Notes: a model not told the origin generated them from the sequence alone. Positions 53,049 through 62,519 are shown, numbered from the stretch's first letter. The stretch: 64,000 nt of DNA from an uncultured Dorea sp. (GCA_910578495.1 CAJTRE010000004.1:37708-101707), one strand, 5' to 3'. Made by a program: numbers and translations.

Positions 53049-53137
53049 GAATTGCAAGTGCGTATTATTGAAAATATGTGTTGACAAATACGAAAAAGAA
53101 ACGTATGATATAAACACGAATTAAAAGTGCATATTAA
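53049..53137 (+). repeat. Two 20-base direct repeats, candidate operators
   Basis: 53049-53068 and 53118-53137 share 17 of 20 bases (pattern CGAATT-2-AAGTGC-1-TATTA). They bracket the plus-strand promoter in the region between the XRE and excisionase-like genes. Confidence 0.55.
53082..53110 (+). promoter_or_regulatory. Promoter of the element's replication/mobilisation genes
   Basis: TTGACA (53082-53087), 17 bases, TATGAT (53105-53110), between the two candidate operators and about 115 bases before the excisionase-like gene. Confidence 0.75.
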
Positions 53138-53222
53138 AAACGTATTGAATAATAAACATGAAAAAAAGGCGTACTGTAATAGCACTTTGGATAGATAGAA
53201 GGTAGAAAAAGGAGGAGATTGT

Positions 53223-53417
53223 ATGCAGATTAATGTATCTTATATTACCGCAAATGACATTATGAAGATTCTCGGGGTTGGGAGAAGCAAAGCCTATGAA
53301 ATTGTGCGGGTAATGAATGAGGAACTGGAAAATGCCGGATATAACATCATCAAGGGGAAAGTTCCGGTCAGGTATTTTCAGAAAAAATATTATGGCTGTG
53401 AGATGAAAATGGAATGA
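53223..53417 (+). CDS. Small helix-turn-helix protein, excisionase-like
   Basis: A 64-residue DNA-binding protein: YITANDIMKILGVGRSKAYEIVR is a winged/merR-like helix-turn-helix as found in excisionases and small regulators of integrative elements. Perfect AGGAGG upstream. It overlaps the next gene by four bases. A part in excision or in control of the operon is likely from its place, not proven by sequence. Confidence 0.75.
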   Translation: MQINVSYITANDIMKILGVGRSKAYEIVRVMNEELENAGYNIIKGKVPVRYFQKKYYGCEMKME

Positions 53418-54028
53418 ATATCTTTCAGACAGTAAAAGAAAACGTAACTGCAAGGCAGGCTGCCGAACAGTACGGATTAAAAGTAAATAAAAATGGGATG
53501 GTCTGTTGCCCCTTTCATGATGACAGGCATCCCAGCATGAAAGTAGACAAAGGCTTTTGCTGTTTTGCCTGTGGTGCGAAAGGGGATGTGATCACGTTTG
53601 TGGCAGATTTCTTTCATATTGTACCATTGGAAGCAGCAAAGAAACTGGCAGAAGATTTTCGGATACCGATTTTTATGGATAGTTCAAAGAAAAGGAATAC
53701 CAGTAAGAAGAAAGAAAAACCGAAAAGAACGTTGTACCAGACCGAAAAGAAATTTGAAGAATGGGAACGGGAAAGTATCCGCATTTTATCGGATTATCTT
53801 CATCTGCTGGAAGAATGGAAAGTGAGCCATGCACCTAAAATGCCAGACGAAAAATGGAAAGCAGAATTTATAGAAGCCTGTCAGCAGACAGAAAAGATAA
53901 ATTACCATCTGGATTTACTGGTGTTTGGAGAGTTACAGGACAGAATTGAATTTTTACTAGATAGTGGGAAGGATGTGAAAAGAATTGAAGAACGAATGGA
54001 AGAATATAGACGAAACAACAAGGAATAG
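53414..54028 (+). CDS. CHC2 zinc-finger primase-type protein
   Basis: A 204-residue protein. Residues about 28-75 form the CHC2 zinc finger of DnaG-type primases (VCCPFHDDRHPSM, then CCFACGAKGDVITFV). The TOPRIM catalytic domain is not attached, so it probably works as a primase part with the helicase protein that follows. The C-terminal half is a charged helix-rich segment. The ATG overlaps the previous stop (ATGGAATGA), so the two are coupled. Confidence 0.88.
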   Translation: MNIFQTVKENVTARQAAEQYGLKVNKNGMVCCPFHDDRHPSMKVDKGFCCFACGAKGDVITFVADFFHIVPLEAAKKLAEDFRIPIFMDSSKKRNTSKKKEKPKRTLYQTEKKFEEWERESIRILSDYLHLLEEWKVSHAPKMPDEKWKAEFIEACQQTEKINYHLDLLVFGELQDRIEFLLDSGKDVKRIEERMEEYRRNNKE

Positions 54029-55361
54029 ACTGGAAAAAGCATTGGATCAGAGGGAAATGAACTCTAAGCCGTACTCTCAGGAATGGTTTGAGGATGGGCA
54101 GATTGATGAAGTAGCATTTTGTGAAAATTTCCTGCAAAGAATGCCATTGAAGTGTATCAACGGTATCTTTTTCAGTTATGATGGAATGCTGCCAGACAGC
54201 GAAGTAGAAAAAGAAATTTATAGAATGGTAAAACCGGTTCTTACGAAAGGAATTTCCAAGAAAGTAAAACAGCTTTTGGAGGTTCTAAAACTGGAAGCCT
54301 ATTCAGAGGAACTTCCGGTGCAAATGGATCGCATCCATGTGAATAATGGAACTTATTTTTTAAATGGAGATTTTACAGAAAATAAGGAGTTTTGCCTGAA
54401 CCGCTTGCCTGTAAATTATGAAATGAAAGAAACAAAGCCGGAACGGTGGATGAAATTCCTTTCAGAACTGCTGGAGGAAGATGATATTCCTACCTTGCAG
54501 GAATATATGGGATATTGTTTAATTCCATCCAATAAGGCACAGAAGTTATTGATTATCTTAGGAAAAGGCGGGGAGGGAAAATCCCGTATTGGTTTGGTCA
54601 TGAGAAAAATTCTCGGAACGAATATGAATGTAAGCAATATTCAAAAGGTAGAGCATAACCGTTTTGCAAGGGCAGATTTGGAATACCGACTTTTGATGGT
54701 GGATGATGATATGAAACTGGAAGCCTTGAAAGACACCAACTATATTAAAACCATTGTCACGCTGGAGGACAAGATGGATTTGGAAAGGAAGTCAAAGCAG
54801 AGCGTACAGGGGAATTTATATGTCAGATTTCTCTGCTTTGGAAATGGAAGTCTGAGTGCCTTACATGACCGTTCCTATGGATTTTATCGCAGACAGATTA
54901 TCCTTACGGTCAAAGATGTGCCGCCGGATAGAGTAGATGATCCCTATCTGATTGAGAAACTGCAAAGAGAAGCAGAGGATATTTTCCTCTGGTGTCTGGA
55001 GGGATTGAAACGATTATTGAAAAATAATTACCGATTTACCATCAGCGAACGTGCAAAGAAAAATCTGCACGAAGCTATGGAATCTGGGAATAACATTATC
55101 GCTTTTATGCAGTCATCCGGGTATATCCGGCTGGAAGAAAATACAACAGCGACTTCTAAAAATCTTTATCAAGCATACTGCCGCTGGTGTGAGGACAATA
55201 CGGAAAAGCCTATGAGTGCAAAAAGTTTTTCGGGGTACTTAAAAGAAAATGAAAAGAAATATCAGATTCATTATTCTACGAATATTCCCTCAGACAATGG
55301 AAAAAATGCCAGAGGATTTCAGGGAATCCATACACAGATACGCATAGATAGCTACCGCTGA
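53985..55361 (+). CDS. D5/phage P4-type primase-helicase
   Basis: A 458-residue SF3-type helicase: D5_N-like region (about 90-180) and an ATPase core with Walker A GKGGEGKS (about 193-200), Walker B MVDDDM and a C-terminal primase-helicase domain. With the CHC2 protein it would replicate the element's circular form. The chosen start, TTG 53985, overlaps the previous gene by 44 bases and has GGAAGG upstream; ATG 54057 is an alternative. Confidence 0.85.
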   Translation: MKNEWKNIDETTRNRLEKALDQREMNSKPYSQEWFEDGQIDEVAFCENFLQRMPLKCINGIFFSYDGMLPDSEVEKEIYRMVKPVLTKGISKKVKQLLEVLKLEAYSEELPVQMDRIHVNNGTYFLNGDFTENKEFCLNRLPVNYEMKETKPERWMKFLSELLEEDDIPTLQEYMGYCLIPSNKAQKLLIILGKGGEGKSRIGLVMRKILGTNMNVSNIQKVEHNRFARADLEYRLLMVDDDMKLEALKDTNYIKTIVTLEDKMDLERKSKQSVQGNLYVRFLCFGNGSLSALHDRSYGFYRRQIILTVKDVPPDRVDDPYLIEKLQREAEDIFLWCLEGLKRLLKNNYRFTISERAKKNLHEAMESGNNIIAFMQSSGYIRLEENTTATSKNLYQAYCRWCEDNTEKPMSAKSFSGYLKENEKKYQIHYSTNIPSDNGKNARGFQGIHTQIRIDSYR

Positions 55362-55401
55362 TACAGATGAGATACAGATAAAAAAGAATTTTTCAAAGAA
55401 G

Positions 55402-55481
55402 CGTATAAGCGTATATCTTTAGGAAAATCAAGGGATTACAGGTTTTGAAAAGTATGGAAGATACGTTTATACGCTTATACG
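55402..55481 (+). repeat. Iteron-like inverted repeat behind the helicase gene
   Basis: CGTATAAGCGTATA (55402-55415) and its exact complement TATACGCTTATACG (55468-55481) are 52 bases apart, with further ATACG units between. The AT-rich repeat beside replication genes suggests the element's replication origin. Confidence 0.5.
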
Positions 55482-55529
55482 TGTGATTTTTGAAATTATT
55501 TTATTTTTTAGCAGAAGGGAGTGTTACAG

Positions 55530-55769
55530 ATGTTAAAGCAGCCGGAAAGAGAAAGTAGAAATGTGAATGATTTCTTTTATGAGATGGAGGGCAGACAGAT
55601 ACAGAAAATGAACAAGGTACTGGCAGGCGTAGAACTGACAAAAGCAGAGGAAAGAACTTTGATATGGCTTGCCGGATGGGAAGAAAGTACCGTAGATCAT
55701 CTGCTGTCAGTCATAGAAAAAACAGCCCGGATACGGGCAGAGAAAAAGGGCGGATACGCCCATAAATGA
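55530..55769 (+). CDS. Small element protein of unknown function
   Basis: A 79-residue hydrophilic, helical protein (KAEERTLIWLAGWEESTVDH in the middle). It stands between the helicase gene and the oriT region and is common in that place in similar elements, as far as I recall, but I know no function. Start ATG 55530 is 8 bases after GGGAG; a GTG three codons upstream is the alternative. Confidence 0.65.
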   Translation: MLKQPERESRNVNDFFYEMEGRQIQKMNKVLAGVELTKAEERTLIWLAGWEESTVDHLLSVIEKTARIRAEKKGGYAHK

Positions 55770-55777
55770 AATCGCAA

Positions 55778-55976
55778 GTCTGAGTAATCATCAGATTATG
55801 TAATACAAAAACAGCCCTCGGCGATTGAGAGCGAAATACACCCATCGCACAAAACTAAAGTTTTATGCTCTGTGTATTTCGCCCTGCCGGGAGCAAACCG
55901 CCGATAGGCGGATAGGTTCGTAAACAGGTGCCTATGCACCTACTAACAATAAAGTCAGCGAGAGCCGAGGAAGGAG
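55778..55976 (+). other. Candidate oriT region
   Basis: A non-coding stretch just before the relaxase gene with several nested inverted repeats: TCTGA/TCAGA near 55779-55795, GCGAAATACAC (55831-55841) with GTGTATTTCGC (55872-55882), CCGCC/GGCGG (55898-55911) and AGGTGC/GCACCT (55926-55941). This is the form of a MOBQ-type transfer origin. The nick site is not identified. Confidence 0.65.
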
Positions 55977-55977
55977 G

Positions 55978-57408
55978 ATGCTTATAGGAAGACATTCATT
56001 TATCAGACAAAGTAAGCTGTCCGATGTGGCAGGAAGGATTGATTATATCTCCAATCCGAAACGGCAGGAATATCTCTATGCGACCTACCAGACAGAAGGA
56101 GCAACACCGGAGTTTTGGAAAAATCTTGCAAGAGAAAATCAGTTGGAGTTTAAGGCGAGCGGATCAGCAGGGAAATGTATCGAGGGGCGTGAGTTTATCA
56201 TAGCACTTCCCGAAAGTTTTGTTCAGTATAGGGCAGATGATGTGGTAAGACTTTTTACAGAGACTTTTCATAAAAGATACGGTGTGGAGTGCAGTGCTGC
56301 CCTTCATCACAACAAGGCAAAGACGAATTATCATATTCATCTAGTATTCAGTGAACGGAAAATGCTGGAACAACCCGAAGTGAAAATCGCTACCCGAAAT
56401 ATGTTTTATGATGAGCAGGGGAAGCATAGACGCACAAAGAAAGAGGTTTTAGACGAGCAGGGGAATCTTCGGGCGGGATGCAGTATTATCCCCAAAGGGG
56501 AAGTTTATGAAAGCCATATCTTCACGAAAAAGGATGAATGGTTTAAGAACAAAGCCTTTACCAAAGAAGTCAAGGAACTGTTTACCGATACGATCAACCG
56601 ATATGTAAAAGAGGAATCAGAAAAACTATCCGTATTCCAACAGGGCGGCGTATATCTGGCAACCAAGAAAATAGGAAAGAACAATCCGAAAGCAGAGGAG
56701 ATAAAGGCAGACAATGCGGCAAGGCAGGAATGGAATCGGACAGTTGATGTGGCATTAGTCGAAGGCGTTCCTGAAGAAGATATTTTGAAGATCAAGCAGG
56801 AAAAAATTACAGACAAAACGCTGCAATCTATCAGGACACACGGTTGGCTGCCGGATATGTTCCGTCAGATTATCCGAGGTGCGAAAGACTTTTTGCAGGA
56901 GGTAATTTTCAAATTTAAACTACCGCCGAAACCTGTACCAAAGATTGATTTGCAGGAATGGAAAGATATGCAGAAGCTCATGTATGAATTGCAGAGACAG
57001 TCAATAGAGATAAAACGCACACAGCAGGATATTTCTTCTTTGAAAAAGCAACGGTCAGAGTTACGAGGACTATTTAAAGGCAAAGAGCGAAAATCTCTGG
57101 AAGGGCGAATTGAACTGTTAGAGGATTTGGAAAAGCGTCTGCATAAGAGTTTGGAACAGATAGTGAAACGTGAAGGCTATCCAAATGTGCAAGCCTTTCA
57201 GAAGGTTTATAACAAGGCAGAAGAACTGATTATAGAATACAATGAAGAAGTAAGGGCATGGAAAAATCAGACGGAACAGAAGAAAGAGAATCCGTTAGAA
57301 CAGCCGAAAAAAGAGAGCGTACTGGAAAAGCTGCATCGTTATCAGCAGGAAGGCAGACAGCAACCAAAACGATCAGTCAAGAAAAAATCTATGGATAGAG
57401 AACGATAA
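55978..57408 (+). CDS. MobA/MobL-family relaxase
   Basis: A 476-residue relaxase that would nick oriT and pilot the strand to the recipient. The catalytic part is N-terminal, with the metal-binding NYHIHLVFSER (about 117-127) preceded by HHNKAKT. The C-terminal half is helical and coiled-coil-rich (about 320-470) and probably binds the relaxosome or coupling protein. GGAGG abuts the ATG, but GAGG 7 bases upstream can serve. No coupling protein or mating-pore gene is present in the element. Confidence 0.9.
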   Translation: MLIGRHSFIRQSKLSDVAGRIDYISNPKRQEYLYATYQTEGATPEFWKNLARENQLEFKASGSAGKCIEGREFIIALPESFVQYRADDVVRLFTETFHKRYGVECSAALHHNKAKTNYHIHLVFSERKMLEQPEVKIATRNMFYDEQGKHRRTKKEVLDEQGNLRAGCSIIPKGEVYESHIFTKKDEWFKNKAFTKEVKELFTDTINRYVKEESEKLSVFQQGGVYLATKKIGKNNPKAEEIKADNAARQEWNRTVDVALVEGVPEEDILKIKQEKITDKTLQSIRTHGWLPDMFRQIIRGAKDFLQEVIFKFKLPPKPVPKIDLQEWKDMQKLMYELQRQSIEIKRTQQDISSLKKQRSELRGLFKGKERKSLEGRIELLEDLEKRLHKSLEQIVKREGYPNVQAFQKVYNKAEELIIEYNEEVRAWKNQTEQKKENPLEQPKKESVLEKLHRYQQEGRQQPKRSVKKKSMDRER

Positions 57409-57425
57409 GAAAGGTGGAAACGATT

Positions 57426-57803
57426 ATGAAGAAAACGATATTTGAAGAAATAGGTGGCACTTATATCAGACATGGGGATTATCTTATCCCCTGTCTTACC
57501 TTGCCGGAGGAGGAAGAGCAGAGATTTATCGGCGTATGGGGACAAAGACATTTACATTATCTGAAAGAGTATCACAAGGGTGTATATTTGAATCTGCTTA
57601 CAAGTGGAAGGTTGAATGATTATTTGGCGGATATAAAAGAACAGGCTCAGGAACGGTTTGAAAGGATTGTAGAGCAGATGAAACAGGCACAGGGGATCAC
57701 GGAACAGTTAAAGGTAGATGATACCTTAGAGTGGATTGGGAGAATGAATAATATACAAGCATGTGCGAGGGAGATTGTGGATAAGGAGATGATTTATCAA
57801 TAA
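57426..57803 (+). CDS. TnpV transposon-encoded protein
   Basis: A 125-residue TnpV family protein (IFEEIGGTYIRHGDYLIPC, IGVWGQRHLHYLKEYH, LEWIGRMNNIQACAREIV). The family is common on mobile elements of Firmicutes; its function is not established. Start ATG 57426 follows AGGTGG and is 17 bases after the relaxase stop. Confidence 0.88.
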   Translation: MKKTIFEEIGGTYIRHGDYLIPCLTLPEEEEQRFIGVWGQRHLHYLKEYHKGVYLNLLTSGRLNDYLADIKEQAQERFERIVEQMKQAQGITEQLKVDDTLEWIGRMNNIQACAREIVDKEMIYQ

Positions 57804-57822
57804 TGGAAATAAAATGAAGGAG

Positions 57823-57856
57823 AAAAGGCGGCAGTTTAGAAAGGCTATCGCCTTTT
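57823..57856 (+). terminator. Terminator after tnpV
   Basis: Stem AAAAGGCG/CGCCTTTT (57823-57830, 57849-57856). It separates the mobilisation genes from the cargo genes. Confidence 0.6.
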
Positions 57857-57934
57857 AGGAATTGTTGTTTATTTGTTGTTTTTTATAAGCTATACTATAA
57901 GGAAAAGATAACATTAGAGTCAGAGGTGGAATTT

Positions 57935-58609
57935 ATGAACTATAAAATTTTAATGGTTGATGATGATAGAGAATTGCTAAAAATGCTGAATCAATACTTT
58001 ACATTGAAAAATTATACAGTGATTATTGCAGAAAATGGCATAGAAGCAATGGAAAAGATAAGTGCAAATCCCGATATTATTTTATTGGATGTAAATATGC
58101 CGGGAATGGATGGAATTGAAGTGTGCAGAAAAATCAGAGATACGGTTTCATGCCCGATTATTTTTTTGACGGCAAAGGTAGAGGAACAGGATCGAGTTAT
58201 GGGATTGCTGTCCGGCGGTGATGATTATGTTTTAAAACCATTTAGTTTGAAAGAATTAGACGCCCGAATTATTGCCCACTTGAAACGTGAGGAACGTTTA
58301 CACAGGAAAACAGAACAGCGATTTTATGGAGATTTGATTATTGATTATACTTGTAAGAATGTGCGAATTAAAGGACAAGCGATAGATTTTACAAAATCAG
58401 AATATAACATTATTGAATTTCTGTCTATGAACCCTGAAATTGTGTTTGATAAAGAACGTATTTATGAAAAGATTAGTGGATATGACGCAGAAGGCGATAG
58501 TCGAGCGGTGACAGAACTGATCCGCAGAATCCGTAAAAAAATCAATCAATATACGCAGCATGAATATATTGAAACAGTATGGGGGATGGGATATAAATGG
58601 ACAAAATAA
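57935..58609 (+). CDS. OmpR-family response regulator (element cargo)
   Basis: A 224-residue response regulator: receiver with MVDDDRELL, phospho-acceptor Asp about 52 (IILLDVNMPG) and Lys about 101 (VLKPF), then a winged helix (about 128-224, RAVTELIRRIRKKI). Start ATG 57935 follows GAGGTGG. It overlaps the sensor kinase gene by 13 bases. Together they probably control the ABC transporter genes that follow, as in peptide-antibiotic resistance units. Confidence 0.93.
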   Translation: MNYKILMVDDDRELLKMLNQYFTLKNYTVIIAENGIEAMEKISANPDIILLDVNMPGMDGIEVCRKIRDTVSCPIIFLTAKVEEQDRVMGLLSGGDDYVLKPFSLKELDARIIAHLKREERLHRKTEQRFYGDLIIDYTCKNVRIKGQAIDFTKSEYNIIEFLSMNPEIVFDKERIYEKISGYDAEGDSRAVTELIRRIRKKINQYTQHEYIETVWGMGYKWTK

Positions 58610-59778
58610 AAAATCTTTCGCTGAGAAAAACCATTGTTTTGTATATGATAGTTAGCTTAATAATCAGTTTTTTTCTTTCTGCATTGATTATACGAACAGC
58701 AACCACAATACAAAATAACATTTGGTGGAAATATGTAGATCAAGAGAAGTATTTTGAAATGGCTGAAGGTGACGGAGGGGAGTATTTAACAGACGTTCCG
58801 AGACCGAATTCATATGAAATGGAAAACTTTGATTATCATGTATCTGAGATATGTGATTTTCTTCAGACGTTTCCAGTACTTATCGTGTCTGTGATAGGCA
58901 ATATCATAGCGGTGTTTCTTTTTTATAAGCATAAATTGAAATATCCCATTGAAGAACTAGAACTGGCGTCACAACAAGTTGGTCAAAATAATTTGGATTT
59001 TCATATTACCTATGAAAATAAAGATGAAATGGGAAGCTTGTGCAAAGAATTTGAACGAATGAGAAAACAGCTTGCAGAGAATAATCGCCAGTTATGGAAA
59101 ATGCTTGAGGAAGAGAAGGCTTTGCGGGCTGCGATTGCACATGATATCCGTTCTCCGTTATCTGTATTGGAGGGCTATCAGGAAATGCTTTCAGAATATC
59201 TTCCAAAGAAAGAGATAGATATAGCTCAGGCACTGGAAATGATAGGCGAGAGCAGAAAGCAGATTGAACGAATGGACGTGTTTGTAGAAACAATGCGAAA
59301 AATGAGCAGTTTAGATGCAAGGGAGTTGGTGGCAGAAGAAATTACAAGTAAGCAGTTAGAAATAGATATACGGGCAGAGCTGAATGTGTTTGAGAAAAAA
59401 TTTGGAAAGCGATGCGAATTAGAATGTTTGGAAACAGCAGAAAAATTTTCAGGAGATAAGGAAGTGATTTTAGAGGTTATAGAAAACCTTTTGTCAAATG
59501 CCTTTCGTTATGCCAAGACAAAAGTGGAAATGGAAGCTCTCCTTACTTGCTCTAAATTACAAATCAGAGTAAAGGATGATGGAGTGGGATTTAGAATAGA
59601 CAAGCAAAAGGCAACAGAACTTTTTTATCAGCAAAATATGAAAGACAGTTTGAAACATTCAGGAATGGGTATGTATATCAGCAGAATGTATTGTGAAAAA
59701 CATAATGGAAAGTTATTATTAGAAAATCAAGAACATGGTGGAGCCATAATAACAGCAGTATTTCATCGGATTGCATGA
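58597..59778 (+). CDS. Sensor histidine kinase (element cargo)
   Basis: A 393-residue kinase: membrane helices at about 13-35 and 92-110 with a short outer loop of about 55 residues, HAMP-like linker, HisKA with His about 182 (AIAHDIRSPLSVLEGY) and an ATPase domain with NLLSNAFRYAKT, DDGVGF and GMGMYIS. The short outer loop resembles sensors of cell-envelope stress that rely on a transporter or on the membrane itself. Co-translated with its regulator. Confidence 0.93.
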   Translation: MDKIKNLSLRKTIVLYMIVSLIISFFLSALIIRTATTIQNNIWWKYVDQEKYFEMAEGDGGEYLTDVPRPNSYEMENFDYHVSEICDFLQTFPVLIVSVIGNIIAVFLFYKHKLKYPIEELELASQQVGQNNLDFHITYENKDEMGSLCKEFERMRKQLAENNRQLWKMLEEEKALRAAIAHDIRSPLSVLEGYQEMLSEYLPKKEIDIAQALEMIGESRKQIERMDVFVETMRKMSSLDARELVAEEITSKQLEIDIRAELNVFEKKFGKRCELECLETAEKFSGDKEVILEVIENLLSNAFRYAKTKVEMEALLTCSKLQIRVKDDGVGFRIDKQKATELFYQQNMKDSLKHSGMGMYISRMYCEKHNGKLLLENQEHGGAIITAVFHRIA

Positions 59779-59860
59779 GCAGTCCGATTTTTTTATGTTG
59801 TTGTCTTTTTGTTGTGATATGCAGTTTATGATATTTATAACAAGGAAAGGAGGCAAAACT

Positions 59861-60925
59861 ATGATTGCTATTTTTAAAAGAGAGATTAAAAATTATCTAA
59901 AGCGACCGTTATTTTGGGTGGGGATTGTGCTTGTGATTTATGGTGTGTTTAGTGCAACAAGTCCCTATCTGACCACACATTATCTTACAACGGGGGAGGA
60001 AATCATCAATGATCAGTCCAACACTTCGGTTGAAGGAGAAGTGTATGAGGGGTATATTCCAGCTGACACAGAAAAGCATCGGGAACTATGGCATGAAAAA
60101 GTAAAACTAAAATTGACAGATGTGTTTGAAGTATCGGATATAGAAGCACAGACAGTAATTGAAAAGCTAGAAAACATGAATTTGAAAGAAGCCTATGCGT
60201 ACCTGGAACAGGAATATGACTGGTACGGGGCAAGATATTTGTACGAGGACAGTAGGTATTATAAGGGAACGGCAGAAGAAATCAACGCATATCTAGATGA
60301 AAAATTGGAAGATAAGACATTTTCTTTTTATTACGCAAGAAAATTTGCTGATTTTGCAGGGCTGTATATGGTATTTTTTGCAACTATTATGTTGGCGGTT
60401 TTATTTTTACAAGATACAAAAAAGCATACTTATGAACTGCTGCACACAAAGCCCGTGACTACCGGGAAGTATGTACTGGGAAAAGTGAGTGCAGGATTTA
60501 CAATTTGTTTGCTTGTGCTGGCTATTTTGAATATACTGTTTTGGATATTGTGCCGCATCTATACAAAGGATAGTGGATTTGAAGTGCAGTTATGGGATTT
60601 TGTGGTTTCTACGGTACTTTATATACTGCCTAATATGCTGATGATTGTGAGTATATATACATTGATTTCACTTATATTTAAAAATCCACTTCCGGGTGTG
60701 CCACTTTTAATTCTTTATATGGTGTATTCCAACATGGGGGGAAGAAATGCGGAAGGTGTTTATGGATATTGGGGCAGACCTTTGGCAATCATGGTTCGAT
60801 TTCCCGGGCAGCTTTTTGATACGACACCGCCGCCAATGGTACTCTTAAATCAGAGTTTTCTTATTTTAGCATCTGTAGTAATTATTTTATTTTCGATACA
60901 GCTTTGGAAGAGGAGGCGGATGTAA
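59861..60925 (+). CDS. ABC transporter permease (element cargo)
   Basis: A 354-residue membrane protein: first helix at about 18-40, a large outer segment (about 45-165), then five or six helices to the C-terminus (ABC-2 type). Start ATG 59861 follows AAAGGAGG; the longer frame has no ribosome site and covers the gap behind the kinase. Its stop abuts the next start. Forms a transporter with the next two products; the substrate is unknown. Confidence 0.85.
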   Translation: MIAIFKREIKNYLKRPLFWVGIVLVIYGVFSATSPYLTTHYLTTGEEIINDQSNTSVEGEVYEGYIPADTEKHRELWHEKVKLKLTDVFEVSDIEAQTVIEKLENMNLKEAYAYLEQEYDWYGARYLYEDSRYYKGTAEEINAYLDEKLEDKTFSFYYARKFADFAGLYMVFFATIMLAVLFLQDTKKHTYELLHTKPVTTGKYVLGKVSAGFTICLLVLAILNILFWILCRIYTKDSGFEVQLWDFVVSTVLYILPNMLMIVSIYTLISLIFKNPLPGVPLLILYMVYSNMGGRNAEGVYGYWGRPLAIMVRFPGQLFDTTPPPMVLLNQSFLILASVVIILFSIQLWKRRRM

Positions 60926-61585
60926 ATGAAGAAGGAAATGAAGATTGTCCTGCTGTTTTATAAGATTGTTTATGCAGTATCTTTTGTTGTGATTTTAAGC
61001 TTGATACGTGGGGTTGTATTCACAAATGAAATAGGACTTTCCGTTGAGGGACCTTTTGCAATATTGACTGTTGTTTTTTGTGCAGATACTTATGTGCAGG
61101 AAATTACAAGCAAACGTTCCGAAGTCCACAGACTGTATCGGATAAAAAAGAGAATTCATTCCATCATGCAGCGAATGATGATACAGGAAGTTTTCTTGTT
61201 GCTGCTTGCTGTTCTCGGATACGGGCTATTTTTTGTGTTTCAGAAACCAGTTACGCATCCAGTAACAGAAAGTGAAATGCTTCAATTTATTGCCTATTTT
61301 TTGGCGATTGTAGTAACCATTTTCTTTTGGGGAATATTGGCTAATACATTGTCTATGCTTTTTCGCAATATGTGGATGGGGATTGGAAGTTGTCTTTTGA
61401 TATGGGTAGCAACAAATTCCACAGGAGGAGATAAACTTTTTGGGGCATGGAATCTATTTTCCTATGCTTTTAGAGATATAGAAAATACTGATGATATTAC
61501 ATGGCTGTATGGGAAAGCCTTGTGTATTTGTATAGGATTCATTTTATTTATAGCATTGCCGAAGATAGTTAGAAAGAGAGGATAA
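60926..61585 (+). CDS. Second ABC transporter membrane subunit (element cargo)
   Basis: A 219-residue protein with six predicted helices and no other domain; it begins directly at the previous stop (TAAATG), with GGAGG in the end of that gene. The placement between permease and ATPase makes it a second membrane subunit of an ABC-2-type exporter. Confidence 0.8.
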   Translation: MKKEMKIVLLFYKIVYAVSFVVILSLIRGVVFTNEIGLSVEGPFAILTVVFCADTYVQEITSKRSEVHRLYRIKKRIHSIMQRMMIQEVFLLLLAVLGYGLFFVFQKPVTHPVTESEMLQFIAYFLAIVVTIFFWGILANTLSMLFRNMWMGIGSCLLIWVATNSTGGDKLFGAWNLFSYAFRDIENTDDITWLYGKALCICIGFILFIALPKIVRKRG

Positions 61586-61589
61586 GTTT

Positions 61590-62465
61590 ATGAGTATTCA
61601 TATTGAGGATTTAACGGTAAGATTTAAGAATGGTGTAACAGCAATCGATCATGCAGATTTAGATATACCTAATGGAATATTTGGACTGTTGGGAGAAAAT
61701 GGAGCAGGAAAGACAACTTTAATGAGAGTATTAACTACTGTATTGAAACCAGTTAGCGGTACAGTCACATTGGATGGGATTTTATATAGTGAAGGAAATT
61801 ATGAAAAAATTCAGAGGAAAATAGGTTATCTACCACAGGAAATAGAACTTTATCCCAATTTGACTGTTCAGGAGTGTTTGGAGTATATGGGTGATCTAGC
61901 AGGTGTCCCGAAAGCGGAATGTAAAAAACGAATAGAATATTATTTGAAAAAGACCAGTCTTATAGAACATCGGAAGAAGAAAATGAAACAGTTATCAGGC
62001 GGGATGAAAAGACGAGTTGGATTGGTGCAGGCACTTTTGAATGAACCAGAATTTTTGATTGTAGATGAACCAACTACTGGCTTAGATCCAGAAGAACGTA
62101 TTCGTATTCGTAATTTGTTGGTGGATTTTTCTGAAAACAGAACTATTTTGTTTTCAACTCACGTGGTAGAAGACTTAGCTGCCACCTGCAATCAGCTTGC
62201 AATTATGCATAAAGGTCGATTTCTGTATGCGGGTTCTATGAAGAATTTGACAGAAGAAGCACAGGGGAAAATCTGGATTTGCAAAGTACCTGATGAGAGA
62301 AAAGCAAGAGAAGTGGAACAGAAGTATCGTATTACATCAAAACAGTATGTTGAGGGTGGATTGCAGTTAAGAGTGATTTCTGAAATACAGCCAGAATTGG
62401 AGTGTATGTCAGTTCCTGCAACGTTGGAAGATGCTTATATTTATGTGACGAATCAATACGAGTAG
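61590..62465 (+). CDS. ABC transporter ATP-binding protein (element cargo)
   Basis: A 291-residue ATPase with Walker A GENGAGKTT (about 35-43), Q-loop YLPQEIELYP, signature LSGGMKRRVG (about 134-143), Walker B FLIVDEPTTGLDPEE (about 152-166) and the switch His in STHVVEDLA. A C-terminal tail of about 70 residues is like that of drug and lantibiotic exporters. It ends the cargo operon; a hairpin follows. Confidence 0.95.
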   Translation: MSIHIEDLTVRFKNGVTAIDHADLDIPNGIFGLLGENGAGKTTLMRVLTTVLKPVSGTVTLDGILYSEGNYEKIQRKIGYLPQEIELYPNLTVQECLEYMGDLAGVPKAECKKRIEYYLKKTSLIEHRKKKMKQLSGGMKRRVGLVQALLNEPEFLIVDEPTTGLDPEERIRIRNLLVDFSENRTILFSTHVVEDLAATCNQLAIMHKGRFLYAGSMKNLTEEAQGKIWICKVPDERKAREVEQKYRITSKQYVEGGLQLRVISEIQPELECMSVPATLEDAYIYVTNQYE

Positions 62466-62519
62466 AGAGTTTTCATATTGAATTGTAAGAGGAAAATAAA
62501 ATTGTGAGAGAAGATCAAA

